From contig JAGVRJ010000010.1 in assembly GCA_019059635.1 (NCBI GenBank), positions 374,501 to 438,500 of the forward strand: a stretch of DNA of 64,000 bases, given 5' to 3'. Below, in pieces: positions 10,251 through 22,000 of the stretch; the first letter of the stretch is position 1, and each line of letters opens with the position of its first letter. The position numbers and the translations under genes are program-made. A model generated the notes under the pieces. The model saw only the letters and a program-made list of their open reading frames with translations, was not told where the DNA came from and searched no databases. The DNA is from Proales similis (Eukaryota > Rotifera > Eurotatoria > Ploima > Proalidae).

Positions 10251-11665
10251 ATGCTAAGCACCGAGATATTCACATGCGCAATGGGTAAAGTATTCAAGGC
10301 CACGCAAGCAGGTCTTTTGAATTGTCTTTTTCAATTTCGAACAGAGAGTGAGTGTTGGATAGACATGCGCAGCAACTAAAACGGACTAGCTGCTGCCATG
10401 CTCAGGTTGGTTGCGGGCCACGGGCCGATTAGTCGTTGAATGTGATCGAATGAGAACGCTGTTTCGACCCGATGTCTGGTTCACTCTTCAACATGTGCTC
10501 TCTTGATTGACTTCTAGATAATTTTTTGTCGTCTCCAAGTCTTACGGCAAATCAAGATTTAAAATTTAAAAATGACCATACACAACTACTGGCACCCTGC
10601 TGTCGCCAATGTCTTCAGACTGTGTCTTTTTTACACTTGAACCACCAAGAAGCCATTCAATATTGCTCCAACCTGAGTGTAAGTCCCTTTGCTTTCCAGT
10701 GCGTTGAGTTGTTGTGCTAGTATAAACTGCCTATTCAGTGTAGCCAATATGATCGACTTGAACACATTCAAGTTGCTCTGGTCGATAGGAAGTGCGATCG
10801 AACGCCGGTCGCCTCCAACCTTGGCCAAATTATCGAGAAGCTGGTGCAAGCAGAGAAGCAGCGAATCGACGAGCGTTTAAAAGGCTTTGAGACGAATCAA
10901 GCATCAAGTCTGCTGGCATGCGAGTCGTCTTTCCAGCTCAGTTCAGGAGCGGAAAACTCGTCTATCGACTTGAATCAAATCGGACAGTCTGACCAACTGC
11001 CCGAACTGTCCGATAGCATGATCGACAGCGTCAGTCTCGAGTACAACCTAATGGCCAACATGGACTGCTTGTTGGAGGAGCAACAGTTCAAGCAAGCTCC
11101 GAGCGACAGCCAAGCCTCGAATGCTGATTCGGACTGGACTTACGATTTGACTGTGCCGATTGACTTGGACGAAATCGATCTGAGCGAGCTCACCCAGCCG
11201 ATGGACGGCGTAACTGAAGCGCCCAAGAGCAGCATACAAATTGAGCCGATTGTGGAGCCGCGACTGCCAGAAGCTGCTGAGAGCAATTCGCAACCAAGTG
11301 TCCAAACAGTCAACAACAACAGCAATCTCCTTCCGTGGGAGATGAAGAGCAAGAGCAAGCGAAACGGCGCCTCGTTCCGCGCAACACTCGAGTCAACCAA
11401 CCGAGTAAATGAGGTCAGATCGAGCCCGAGTCGAGTCGGGTCAGCGATCAGCAAAAGCAGTAATTTAAAAAAGCCCGGCGATCTGAAAGAGAGAGGCGGC
11501 GCTCTTAAGCAAGCGTTGCTCAACGACTCCGCCTTTCTCACTTCGCTCTCTCAATCCAGCTCTTCGAACAACGAGCGAACTGGACTCGCCAAACTCGGTC
11601 GCAATGGCTCGGCAAGTAGCTACAAAGAGCTCGTTCTCAGTGTTTTAAAGAAAAAATCTTCTTGA
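10251..11665 (+). CDS. Unrecognised 373-aa protein with N-terminal Cys motif
   Basis: Proposed exons are 10251-10284, 10518-10678 and 10739-11665 (373 aa). Intron 2 (10679-10738, 60 nt) is strong: GTAAGT donor, CTATTCAG acceptor, frame kept. The first exon is inferred: it supplies the only nearby ATG in phase, through a GTAAAG donor at 10285 and an acceptor ending at 10517. Near residues 41-67 there is a C-x2-C-x17-C-x4-C arrangement (CRQC then, after NHQEAIQYC, SNLSC). This resembles the small Cys motif near the N terminus of the SUMO protease USPL1 as I remember it, but no protease domain follows. The rest is acidic and Ser-rich (an Asp/Glu stretch IDLDEIDLSEL), then basic and Ser-rich up to a C-terminal KKKSS. 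It is probably a disordered adaptor with a small zinc-binding head; the function is unknown. Confidence 0.55.
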
Positions 11666-12373
11666 CCTCTCGCCTCTCGTTGCTCTCTCTCTCTTCGTAT
11701 TTTATTTAAAAAAAAATTAATAAAACAGCATCATGATCGTTATTAAGTGGGGCTTTTAAGAGTTTTTCAAAATTCTATTTTACTCTGTCTACTCGAGTCA
11801 ATCAAGGCGCATCTGATGCAAATTATTGCGAATGACAATTTGCACGTCTCGTTTAAATTGACTGCTGTCTGTGCGCGACGCATTTTAAATTTAGTCTTTA
11901 GACAGAGCGAGCGAGTCTAGTTTCACGGTCGGATACCTGAGCCCGGATTGAAATTGAAGATGCATGCGTTGACAATAGTGAGCTCCAGTTTCGCGAAGAA
12001 AACAAAAAAAAAAAGAGAACAAAAGGCGTCTAGCGTTGCGGGCGATGAGCGGAAATCGTTGCCAGGCGCAGTTAGGTTGGTTTCGAGACGAGAGCGATCG
12101 ATCGACGAAAGAGAGAAAGAGAGAGCAATCACGAAACGAGGCGGGCCAGTAAACGCAGGCGAGCGAGACCGACATAATTTGGGACCGAATAATGACGAGC
12201 GAGCGATTCGCTTGTCGCCGCCGCCGTCTGCCTTCTATTAGCTGCCAACTACTATCTTATCTTTGTGTGTGTGCTTGTGTAGATAAGCGCGCGCCTGGCC
12301 CCATTTGCACGCAATTTGATAGCTGCCGGTCGCGTCGAAATGAGAACTGGGCAAGAGTGATCATCAGGTAGCA
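11666..12373 (+). other. Intergenic stretch
   Basis: It holds the poly(A) signal of the upstream gene (11719-11724), then AT-rich DNA and a purine-rich tract near 12000-12130. I see no coding frame with support on either strand. It presumably carries the promoter and 5' leader of the RabGAP gene. Confidence 0.5.
11719..11724 (+). terminator. Poly(A) signal AATAAA
   Basis: AATAAA about 54 bases past the stop at 11665, after an A-rich run. Confidence 0.65.
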
Positions 12374-14994
12374 ATGGCCAAAAACGCAGGTTTGTTGCTC
12401 TGGCTCTTGGCCAATCTGTTATTCTTAAATGCCCGTTTGAAGCAAACCTAAACCAAGAGGACCTGATCCGGGCCGAGCAGGATCGAGCCGAAATCAATGC
12501 AGCCTATGCTCATGTAAGTTCCACTTGGTCGCTTTGTCGAGCAAAGAGAGTAAAACAGCAGAGCAGGGCTTTGCTGAGAGAGAGTACGAGAACCAGGCTG
12601 TGATAGACGAGGACGATCTCATCGATCGAACTGATCGCTACGGCTTCATTCAGTAAGAAGCTCTCTCTCTCTCCCCCCTCCATCCACACTCACTTGGACT
12701 TGATTCTTTTTCAAGCGCCAAGAACCTGCCGGCCAAACTAACCGACATCGAAGTGAAGGTAACTCGATTGGGCTTTGAAAGCCAGCTGTGTCGGTAAAAA
12801 GTCAAACTTGTATCTTGCATCGAGTAGAGAAATCAAGTGGAAAAGCTGCGCGAAATGAAATGGCATTCGATGCTCAAAGACTGGACTAGGCACTACTCGA
12901 GTCAAAAGATGAAACAGAGCGAAAAGCTGGTCGGCCGAATCTTCAAAGGCATTCCGAATTCGATGCGAAACGCCGCCTGGTTCAAGCTGCTCGACATCGA
13001 GAGCCAAATGAAAGCGCAGCCGGGCGTCTATGAGAAAATGAAAGCTCTGGCTCTTGAGCATTCGCTTGAGCTGCGTCAGATCGACGTGGACATAAACCGC
13101 ACGTTTCGCAACAACAACGCCTACCGCGCTCGCTACGGTCCCCGGCAAAAGCAGCTCTACAACGTGCTGGCAGCCTACTCGGTCTACAACACCGAAATCG
13201 GCTACTGCCAGGGCATGTCTACTCTCACCGCTCTTCTCCTCATGTACTTGTCAGACGAAGAGGTAAGCACCGCTCGTCGCCGCTCGGCACCTATCCGCTC
13301 AGGCTAGCTCTTTTCGTTCCCGAAGCGAACCTTCTGGGCTCTCTCGCAGCTTATGTCCTCAAGCAAATACTCAATGCACGGCTTTTACATGTCCGGATTT
13401 CCGAAACTCATCCGCTACTCGGACAAGCACGAGCTTATCATCAAGACCCTGTTGCCCAAAGTGCACAAGAAGCTGGTGAGTCATCTCGTCTCCGTTTCGA
13501 TCGCACTTGTTCTCGCTCTCAACTGCGCTGCGTTCTCAATGCAACAGGTTCGATGCAACATAACGCCGCTAATTTACACGACCAAGTGGTTCCTACAGTG
13601 CTTCATAGACTCGGTATGTGGCGCCCACTCAATGACCTTGTTTCTCCAAGTCCTGGCAAATCATCTCTCTTTTTAGCTGCCTTTTTCGCTTGTTCTGCGC
13701 ATCTGGGACATTTACTTGCTGAAAGGCGACATAGTCATCCTGGCCATGTCCTACTGCATCCTTCGCATTCACAAGAGTAAGCGCTTGCTTGCTTTAAACG
13801 CCCGCGAGCAACGAGCTAATGGACATTTAAACGCAAGGAACTCTACTGCGCAAGGACTACGACATGGACAAGCTGAACGAATTTCTCAATCATCAGCTGC
13901 CCGACGATTTCATGTACGACGACGATCTTGTGATCGATAAGCTGCGAGACTGCATGGAGCGTCTGAGCAAAATCAAATGGGGCGATACAGGCGCTTTGAT
14001 CGAGCCGACACCGACCAACGAATTGGCCAAGCTGCCGTTCGGTCAGTTCAAGGTGCCGGACAAAAAGAGCCAAATTCGCAGGCCAGTGGACAAGTCAGCT
14101 GAAAAGGACCAGATCGTGCAAGAGATTGCTCGATCCCGTCTAGAGCGCGAGCAGACTCGTCAGAGACAAGAGGGCAGCCTGAGTGATGATGACGACGATT
14201 TGGACAGCGAGGACGAGGAGCTGGATCGTTCACGTTTGGCCGAACGCTTCGAAAAAGAGTCGATCCTGAGCGATCCGACCCAAAAGTCGCTGCGTTCCGT
14301 AAACCTGAGTCATAGAACAAGCATCGGATCGGATTTGGACAATCCCAGTGCAATTCAATCGAACAATCCGTCTCCGAACAACGACAGAAAGCAGCACAGG
14401 GATTCGAGTCAATCTCGATCGACCTCCAAACTGAACCAGACGCCGACCAACCACCACCACCACCAAATGACTTGTTCACTTCAGACCAGTCCGTCTAAGT
14501 TTCAGCCGGTGTCTCCTCAGACCACACCTCGAGCAGCAGAGAGTCGGCCATCAGTCGAAGCGAGCGAATACGTGCGAAGTCCGCACGGAATTTACACTCG
14601 AGTGAACGTGGCACCCAATTCAAGCAAAGTCTATTCAAGACGCTCGCCGACCTCGTTGCGGCTCATTAGCGACTCGGTACACAGCTACTATGCATCACCG
14701 ACATCGAGCGAGAGCAAGTCAGCAGCAGCAGCTGGCAGTGCTTCGTCGTCTAGTCGACGCTCGTCCACAAATCGCAAGTCAACCAAAGAGCAACTGCAGA
14801 CTCATTCGATTCGAGTCGCTCAAATCCAACAGAAGCAGCAGACCGGCGACCTGCAGACAAGTCCGACCAGTCACGGACACTTCATGTCTGTGATCGCTCA
14901 GGCGCCTTCAGGCCGAGGCACAAAGTCGACCAACCAGACGAGCTTGTCCAACGGCAAACACAATGACCTAATCGAACAGTTCGATTTCCTCTAG
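12374..14994 (+). CDS. USP6NL: RN-tre/USP6NL-like TBC-domain RabGAP
   Basis: GTPase-activating protein for Rab GTPases; the vertebrate and fly relatives act in endocytic and Golgi traffic. Nine exons: 12374-12389, 12458-12513, 12567-12652, 12716-12758, 12828-13262, 13326-13475, 13548-13613, 13677-13776, 13838-14994, total 702 aa. The N-terminal region has the RN-tre-type sequence AEQDRAEINAAY and then DRYGFIH. The TBC domain spans about 100-310, with the catalytic arginine-finger motif IDVDINR and the glutamine-finger motif YCQGMS, so it should be active. WFLQCFID and RIWDIYLLKGD are also family-typical. The last 390 aa are low complexity: an acidic DDDDDLDSEDEELD run, Ser-rich stretches and a short His run. 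The first coding exon is only 16 nt and is the least certain part. Introns are 53-69 nt. ALDH follows about 500 bases downstream on the same strand. Confidence 0.9.
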
Positions 14995-15500
14995 ACGCCA
15001 TTCCTTACCCCGCCCCGCCTGCGCAAAATTTTCCTTTTTCTCTCATTTTATTTATCCGGTTTGCTGAAGGATGGATGTGCCTTTGGAACCATCGCATCAA
15101 TTTCAGCCGGCCAACCAACCAACAAAAGCAAATTAATAAACAAGAATATACGCGCCAAATTAGTGATATAGTCCTTGTGTATCTTTCGTACGACTTTTAT
15201 GAATTTCTTAGTTTTACAAAGCCTAAAATTAAAACAAAAAATAAACTTTGAATAAAAGACTCGACAGGCTTGACTGGCATTTGCCAACCAACTAATTCAA
15301 ATCCTTTTCCGATCGGAGCAATCGAATTTAAGAAAGAGAGCTACATCAAGATAGTACACAAATTAAAAAGGCCCGATCACGCCCCTGAAGAAGAATTCGC
15401 TTAAATTATGTACTCGGCCGAATTGCGTATTTGTTGCGGCGCGCGTGCACTTTAACATTTTCATTTTCTTTGGCTTAGAAATAAAACGAAAGAAACAAAA
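14995..15500 (+). other. Intergenic gap with 3' UTR and ALDH promoter
   Basis: It holds two AATAAA hexamers (15135-15140 and 15250-15255), either of which could end the RabGAP transcript. The remaining 250 bases must hold the ALDH promoter. No other feature is seen. Confidence 0.5.
15135..15140 (+). terminator. Poly(A) signal AATAAA
   Basis: First AATAAA after the RabGAP stop, 140 bases downstream. A second copy at 15250-15255 is an alternative. Confidence 0.5.
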
Positions 15501-17350
15501 ATGTCGCACTCCATGCTCCGGCTCTCGCAGCTCTATCGAACGATCATAAATGCGCCGAGCAAGGCGCAGTCGCTTGCCACTGCCGTCCAGGTTAACCGCA
15601 GCCCCAAAATAGAATTCACCAAAGTCAGTCACTTCATCTTGCGCTCAATTGAAATCTGATCCGGTTCTAACTGCTCTCTTTCTCTCTCTCTCTCTCTCTC
15701 TTTTTCTCTCTGCTTCTGTCTGTAGCTTTTCATCAACAACGAGTTTGTGAATGCCAAAGACGGAGCCGTTTACGAGACCATAAATCCGGCCACTGGCAAA
15801 CCGATAACCACAGTCGCCGAGGCATCGCCCGTGAGTGACTCGAAACAGCCACGAATCGATTTCAATACAACTCAGCAGATTGCTGCTTTTAGGTCGACGT
15901 GAACATCGCCGTGAAAGCTGCCAATGACGCTTTCAAACTTGGATCGGAATGGCGACGCATGGATGCTGCAGATCGTGGCCACTTGCTAAATCGACTCGCC
16001 GATCTGATTGAGCGCGATGCCGAGCATATTGCTGCACTCGAAGCCCTGGACAATGGAAAGCCATTCCAGGTGGCCTTGAACGCCGATGTGCCGTCGTCTG
16101 TTTTAAATTACAGGTGATCAGCAATGACTCTCGCTCTGGCCTTAGTTCTCAACTCGCTAATCCGAAAAGATACTACGCGGGCTGGGCAGACAAGATCGAA
16201 GGAAAGACCATTCCGGTGCGAGGCGACTTTCTCACCTATACTCGCCACGAGCCAGTCGGCGTGGCCGGCCAGATCATTCCGTGGAACTTTCCATTGCTTA
16301 TGCAAGCGTGGAAGTTGGGCCCAGCATTGGCCGCTGGCTGCACGGTTGTGATGAAGGTGGCTGAGCTCACTCCGCTCTCGGCATTGTACGTTTGCAATTT
16401 GATTCGCGAGGCCGGCTTCCCGCCAGGCGTGGTGAACGTTATTGTGGGACCGGGCTCGACGACTGGCGCCGCCCTCGTCAACCATCCCAACGTGGACAAG
16501 ATTGCGTTCACTGGCTCGACTGAGACCGGCAAGTTCATTGCTCGAAACGCGGCCGACTCGATCAAACGAGTCACCCTGGAGCTCGGAGGCAAGTCGCCCA
16601 ACATCGTTCTGGGCGACTTGAAAGGCGCCGATCTGGACTACGCTGTCGAGCAGTCCGCTTTCGGCCTCTTCTTCAATCAGGGCCAATGCTGCTGTGCTGG
16701 AAGCCGCATATTTGTCCAGGAGAATATTTACAACGAATTTTTGGAGAAAGTGGTCGAGCATGCCAAGAAAATCAAAGTGGGCGATCCGTTCGACGTGCAG
16801 ACCACCCAGGGGCCGCAAGTCGATGGCAAGCAGCTCGACAAAATTCTCAACTACATCTCGCTGGGAAAGAAGGAGGGCGCCAAGCTGCTGCATGGAGGCA
16901 ACCGCGTCGGCGATCAAGGCTATTTCGTTGAGCCAACCGTCTTCGGCGACGTTCAAGACAACATGAAAATCTGCACGGACGAAATTTTCGGCCCTGTAAT
17001 GCAGGTGATCAAGTTCAAGAGCCTTGATGAGGTGATCCAGCGCGCCAATCACAGTAAGTCTGCTGCTGTCCCCTTCATTGAGCAGATCGAGCCTTATTGA
17101 CTTTATTTTAACAGCTGACTACGGTCTGGCCGCGTCGGTGTTTTCAAAGAACATTGACAACGCGCTGCAGGTCTCAAACAGCCTGAGAGCGGGCACCGTC
17201 TGGGTGAACTGCTACGACAACTTTGACGCTGCTGCACCCTTCGGTGGCTACAAACAGTCCGGCTATGGCCGAGAAAAGGGCGAATATGCGCTCAGCAACT
17301 ACACCGAGGTCAAGTGTGTGACGGTGAAAATACCGCAAAAGAACAGTTAA
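15501..17350 (+). CDS. Aldehyde dehydrogenase, ALDH1/2 class, probably mitochondrial
   Basis: NAD-dependent oxidation of aldehydes to acids. Five exons: 15501-15623, 15726-15830, 15893-16113, 16170-17053, 17115-17350, giving 522 aa, about the usual length for a mitochondrial ALDH2/ALDH1B1-type enzyme. The start is rich in Arg, Ser and hydrophobics with few acids ([15 protein letters not shown]), as in a mitochondrial presequence; cytosolic ALDH1 forms lack this. Visible motifs: IPWNFPLLM, the cofactor loop [11 protein letters not shown] (near 262), the general-base region LELGGKSPN (Glu near 286), the nucleophile region GQCCCAGSR (near 322), EIFGPVM, and [13 protein letters not shown] near the end. 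All catalytic positions are present. Intron 1 carries a long CT run. ALDH2 and ALDH1 subfamilies cannot be separated with certainty by eye. Confidence 0.95.
15673..15702 (+). repeat. (CT)n run in ALDH intron 1
   Basis: A nearly pure CT run just upstream of the acceptor of ALDH intron 1. It doubles as an exceptionally long polypyrimidine tract. Confidence 0.9.
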
Positions 17351-17439
17351 CTCGCTCTCCAATACTCTCCTGAATATGCTCGTGAGCCATAGAACTGCAG
17401 TAGAACATTTTTAGATTTGCATTGTTTTGCCTGACAAAT

Positions 17440-17445
17440 AATAAA
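17440..17445 (+). terminator. Poly(A) signal AATAAA
   Basis: AATAAA about 90 bases after the ALDH stop codon at 17348-17350. Confidence 0.65.
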
Positions 17446-18933
17446 TGACCAGAGGCTGATTAATCTTTGGCAGACAAGATTAGGCCGCCAAGAGGATGGC
17501 TACTACTCGCAGGGGTCGAATGGGTGATGATGATTTAGGGCGGCCTGGGCTCGATTGAACCAAAATTTGGTTCTTGGGTGGTCGCCATTGTTTGCGCAGG
17601 TTGTAGAGTTGCTGAACTCAGAGAAGTTGCTCGCTTAACGGCCCATTTCGTAACCGCTTAAGTGAGGATTATCACTTTTGTTTGTTTACGGATCTAAACG
17701 GGTGTTTCATTTAATTGAGTTTGTAATTTATGAGGGTAGAGCGTTGAGTACAAGCTCGCTCTACATTATTATTAGTTGTTAGGAGGATTAGCTGTTGACT
17801 TGACTTGGAGCCCGACCAAGTTATTTATTTATTTATTTTTATCTATTATTCTGCGCGTTAGAATGCGAAGAAGGAGACAGGAGAGCGAGCACATTTCTAT
17901 TTTGAACGCGGCGACAAGACGTGACGCTTCAACATGACCCCAATTCACTTTCACGCACTCACACACACATTCGTGAAGGCAGGCACACAGACTCTGCATA
18001 GATAGAAAGATTGATGCGGACACGCACGAAAGACGCGCGCGAGTTTAGGGTACTACTCGTTCGATTTCAGAATAGGCGTTAATTAAAATATTTTTGCGGG
18101 CAAATTTCTTTAAGATAAACATTTGCGAGCGTCAAATTAGTCAATTGAAATCGAGTTTAATGTAGACATACTACGACCACTTCGAGGTCATTCAATTCAA
18201 TATGTCTCTCTTGTTGCTCTCTATTTTCTCTTTCTTTGTTTTGGTCTTTCTTTAAATTTGCTGCTTTTAAATTGTGTGGGCGCACAGCAGCTGTTCACGC
18301 CTCCCGTCCATTAATCATCTTTCTTGGTGCTCCTCTCCCTCCCTCTCTCTCTCTTTTTCTCTTCATCTCTTTCTCTCAATGTTTCATTCTGCCTCTGCCC
18401 AGACTAATTCACTCATTTCGATTCTAATTTTGATTTTATCTTCCATTCTCAATTAGGCGGTCATTTGTCTTTGCTGAACTGGATTTTGAATTTGAAACGC
18501 GTCAAATTACCACCGGCGGTGAGCAATCGACAACAAATAGAGCTGCCCTGCTGCCGGACGCAAATTGAGCGGCAAGTCGGCTGTTTAACAACATGTGTGT
18601 GTGTGCTGAGCGCATTCGGCGTAGCGAGCGGGCGAGTGTGTGTGTGTGTTCAAGAGCGTATGCAGCATGGCGTTGAACTGTTGTTGTTGTTGTTGTTTAT
18701 TGCGGGTCTATTGGACTTGGTGGACTGGAGGAAAAAAATGAGAAGTATTTAGAGCAGAGGCAGAAGCAGCTTTGTTGTTTTTGATGGAATCGATTTATCT
18801 TTATGTTTTGATAGCACAACAATCAAAACAGCAGAGCCAATTCAATTAAAACGAAAAGTACTGGCCTCGTGCGCGGTCAGGCGAGAGCAGAAACTCTCAG
18901 TCAGATAGACTCAAAGAAGTCGAAACAGAACGC

Positions 18934-18947
18934 CAGAGAGCGAGAGC

Positions 18948-19000
<53 letters not shown>
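18934..19000. repeat. (GA)n microsatellite
   Basis: About 65 bases of GA repeat with a few AAAG or CGAG interruptions, the longest simple repeat in the window. The Arg/Glu-rich frame across it is not a gene. Confidence 0.95.
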
Positions 19001-22000
19001 GGCGGGCAGAAAAAGAAGGAAAGAACGGGCCCAGCAGAGACGCGAAGGAGACCAGGAAGAGTAGAGTTTGCAACATTCAGAGCTGCACTATTTGTTTAGA
19101 CTGATCAAACCGAGCGAGCAGTGGCAGATGGCCAGAGCAAATTTCTTCATGTCTGCTGTCATTCGATGCTCACTGGAGCAGCTCAAATGCACATTCTTTC
19201 TTTTTGTTGGTTGTTTTAGTTTTCGCTCGATTAATAGCCGCGTTTCATCATCATCATCATCATCATGATTATCGACTGGTCTGTTGGCCGCTCTCTGTCT
19301 GGCTCTATTCGCCAAACAAACGCCAGGCGCGCTTGTTCGAATCGACTTGTTGAATTATGAGCTACATGAAAGTAACGAGCGTCGCGCACAATTCCGGACC
19401 GCCGCGGTCAAGTAGTTGATTGAACGAGTGAGTGTTGTACGAGGAGCGCGACGAGAGAAGAAGGAGGATAGAACGAGCGGCAGAGCAGTGCCACAGAAAA
19501 GGCCGACACAATTTGCACTCAAACAAAGTAGAATAAGAAGAATTAGTGGAGCAACTGCGACGACATGCCCCTGCTAGTAGGTGAAGCGATCAATTCTCTC
19601 TGATCCTATTTAGTCAGAGCCTTTCCGACTCATTTCCGCGACTCTTAGCTTCCGATCAAACTCGTCTATTTGTGAAGAAGGCGTGTGCGTTCTCGTGAGT
19701 GTGTGCGAGCATGGACGTGGTCGTCGGCGAGAGCAGTCGCCGCAAATCAGCCGGCTATCGCTCATTTTCCTCGTCATGCCAATCGGTCTAAGAGCCGTAA
19801 TCAAGACCTATTCGCGCAATGCGATGAGAATAAAGTCGATTGTTTCGCTTGATTGACTTGCAATCCACTCGCCAATAAATAAGCATTTTGCTTAGCCTTT
19901 GCTCTACGCCAGTCTCTGCTGTACTGGGGCGGAGGGTCTACACCAACTAAAGAGTGGAAATTCAACGCAAGACCAATCGCCTTAATGAGGCGCCTGTATC
20001 GTTAGACGGCGGCGTTAGCATGAATATTTAATTTCTCTTTTCTTGCTTGCTCTCTCTTTTTTTTTATTTTGTTTGAGTCGACCGCGTGCTGAGTTGTTTT
20101 TGCGCTTTCCATCTCGTAATTTGCTCGGACGGCAAGAAGTTGCAATTCACTTGATTGCCTTATTTCATTCAGTTAGTCAGTCAGTTAGTGAGCCAGCCAG
20201 TCAGTCGGCTAGCTCGAGGGGCGTGACGCGCGGCCCACTCAACTTGGAGTAAAAAAGTGTTTGGCCTCTTATGTGAACAGACAACGCAAACAATCATGGA
20301 GCGACTAAAATCTCATATGACAACACTGCTAAACCGCATCTCTCATTCAACTCTTCAATATGAGGTCCGAAATCGAGTGGTGCTCGTCTGTTCTTCTATT
20401 TCTCTGCGGTCTTGGTCCTCCCTCTCTCTCTCTCTTTCGCTCACTCGTTTTCATTCTCTCTTATCGAGTAGACAGATAAACGAACTCGACGTCGGCAGGC
20501 AAGTGTGAAAGTGCCGAGACAACACAAGCTGCTCGCTTCCCGCTTATGAACAACAACCGACGCGACCAGAGAGTGTGAGAAAGAGAAAGGAGGCAGCCCG
20601 TTTTGATTGAGGCCTATGTAAACAAGCCGCCTAGTGAGTCATTATTTGCGCGTTTGATAGTAGTCGATTTTAAGGTGCATTCGTTGATGAATTAGCCCGG
20701 GTGGCTAAGCACCGACTCCATTTGCGGCCCTGGCAGTGATGATGCTTGCGTGGAGCGGTTGTGACTGGGGCGGCGGCGGCAAGTGTTTGCGCGGCGAGCT
20801 CTTTTCAACATGATCAAACTAACTGGTCTAAGTAGAGAAAAATTGAGTCGTTAGGAGTCGGCATATGCCAGCCGTCCGTGCTGGTCGTTTAATTGCGATT
20901 TAAATACACGTAGAGAGGAGCGAACGAGCCAAGTGAATGAGCCACTGAGTGAATGAGTGAGCCAGTTGAGTTGATTGCGGTGAGTGGCGTCTATGGTCTA
21001 GTTAGAGCCAGTTTGCAGGCCTGTGCATTCGAGCAGCCATCAAAAGCGAGCAGTGGGAGGCGGCATCGATTTGATAAATGCGAATCTGAACCGAGTTGAC
21101 CGCTGCCACCACCTCGTTAGAGTCGGTATTTAAGTTTTATTAGATAACCTCTGGCAAATAGGCCCAAGCGGACCGCACGCAATATGAATCAACATTGGCA
21201 GCCGGCCATTCGCCTTATTCGCCTCCTCTTCCTCTCTCTCTCTGCCTCTCTCTGTGCGCTCGGGCTGTCCGCTCTCTTACTTGCCGTTTGATAATGTTCG
21301 AGCGAACAGCAGTGTGCCGTTTATGATTGACTGATGTCAGTGGAGCGGCTAAACGAGGCCATGGACGTGCAAGCGAGCTCATGCGCGTTAAATTAACCAA
21401 TTGTGATGAATAAGCGCTCGGCTTGGCCAATGATTTATCTCTCAAGTTCTTTGGCGAGCAGTTCCTTCCTCGTTGTTATCGCCACAGTTGTATCAAATCG
21501 CCAGTGCGTTTGTATCGACACTTTATTGATGCGTGGAATTCGACGCACCGATAAGGATAGCAATTAAGCATCAATCTTCTGCTCGCTTCGGCCCGTCTAA
21601 TTGGACTCAACTAAGTTTGTTTGTTTGTTTATTTGTCTTGGCCGCCACCAAGCTGGAGCGCGCTGGCTGCTGCTGCTGAGCAGCAATTATATAGCCTCAA
21701 TGCTCCGACCGCTTGTTCTCGTTTGTCTGGGTCGACGAAGCTGTCAGAGCAGAATGGGCGGCTATGACGTGAGACAATAATAATCATCCCCAATCAGGGC
21801 CTGTCACACACTGCATTCACAGCGGCACTCGATTGGCGTCAGTCAATGTGTAACACGAGCGCATCTCGATATGTGAGCACAATTGTCTAACTCTGAATGT
21901 AACAAGGCCACCCGACAGCCGCTCCGACCTCGCCTGGCCACATTGACGAGCGCCTGGCTCGCTGCCGGCTCCATTCATTGTGCCCGAGCGTGTCGAGCAC

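Noticed and set aside
13326-13350. CTCTCGCAG near the start of RabGAP exon 6, considered as its acceptor
   Set aside because: Using it would delete TFWALSQ, which aligns with the family TBC domain; the acceptor at 13325 keeps it.
16108-17052. 314-codon frame antisense to ALDH
   Set aside because: A mirror of a codon-biased gene; the sense strand has all ALDH motifs and splice sites.
21580-21605. GCTCGCTTCGG sequence resembling the start of U6 snRNA
   Set aside because: The match stops after about eleven bases and the rest of U6 is absent.
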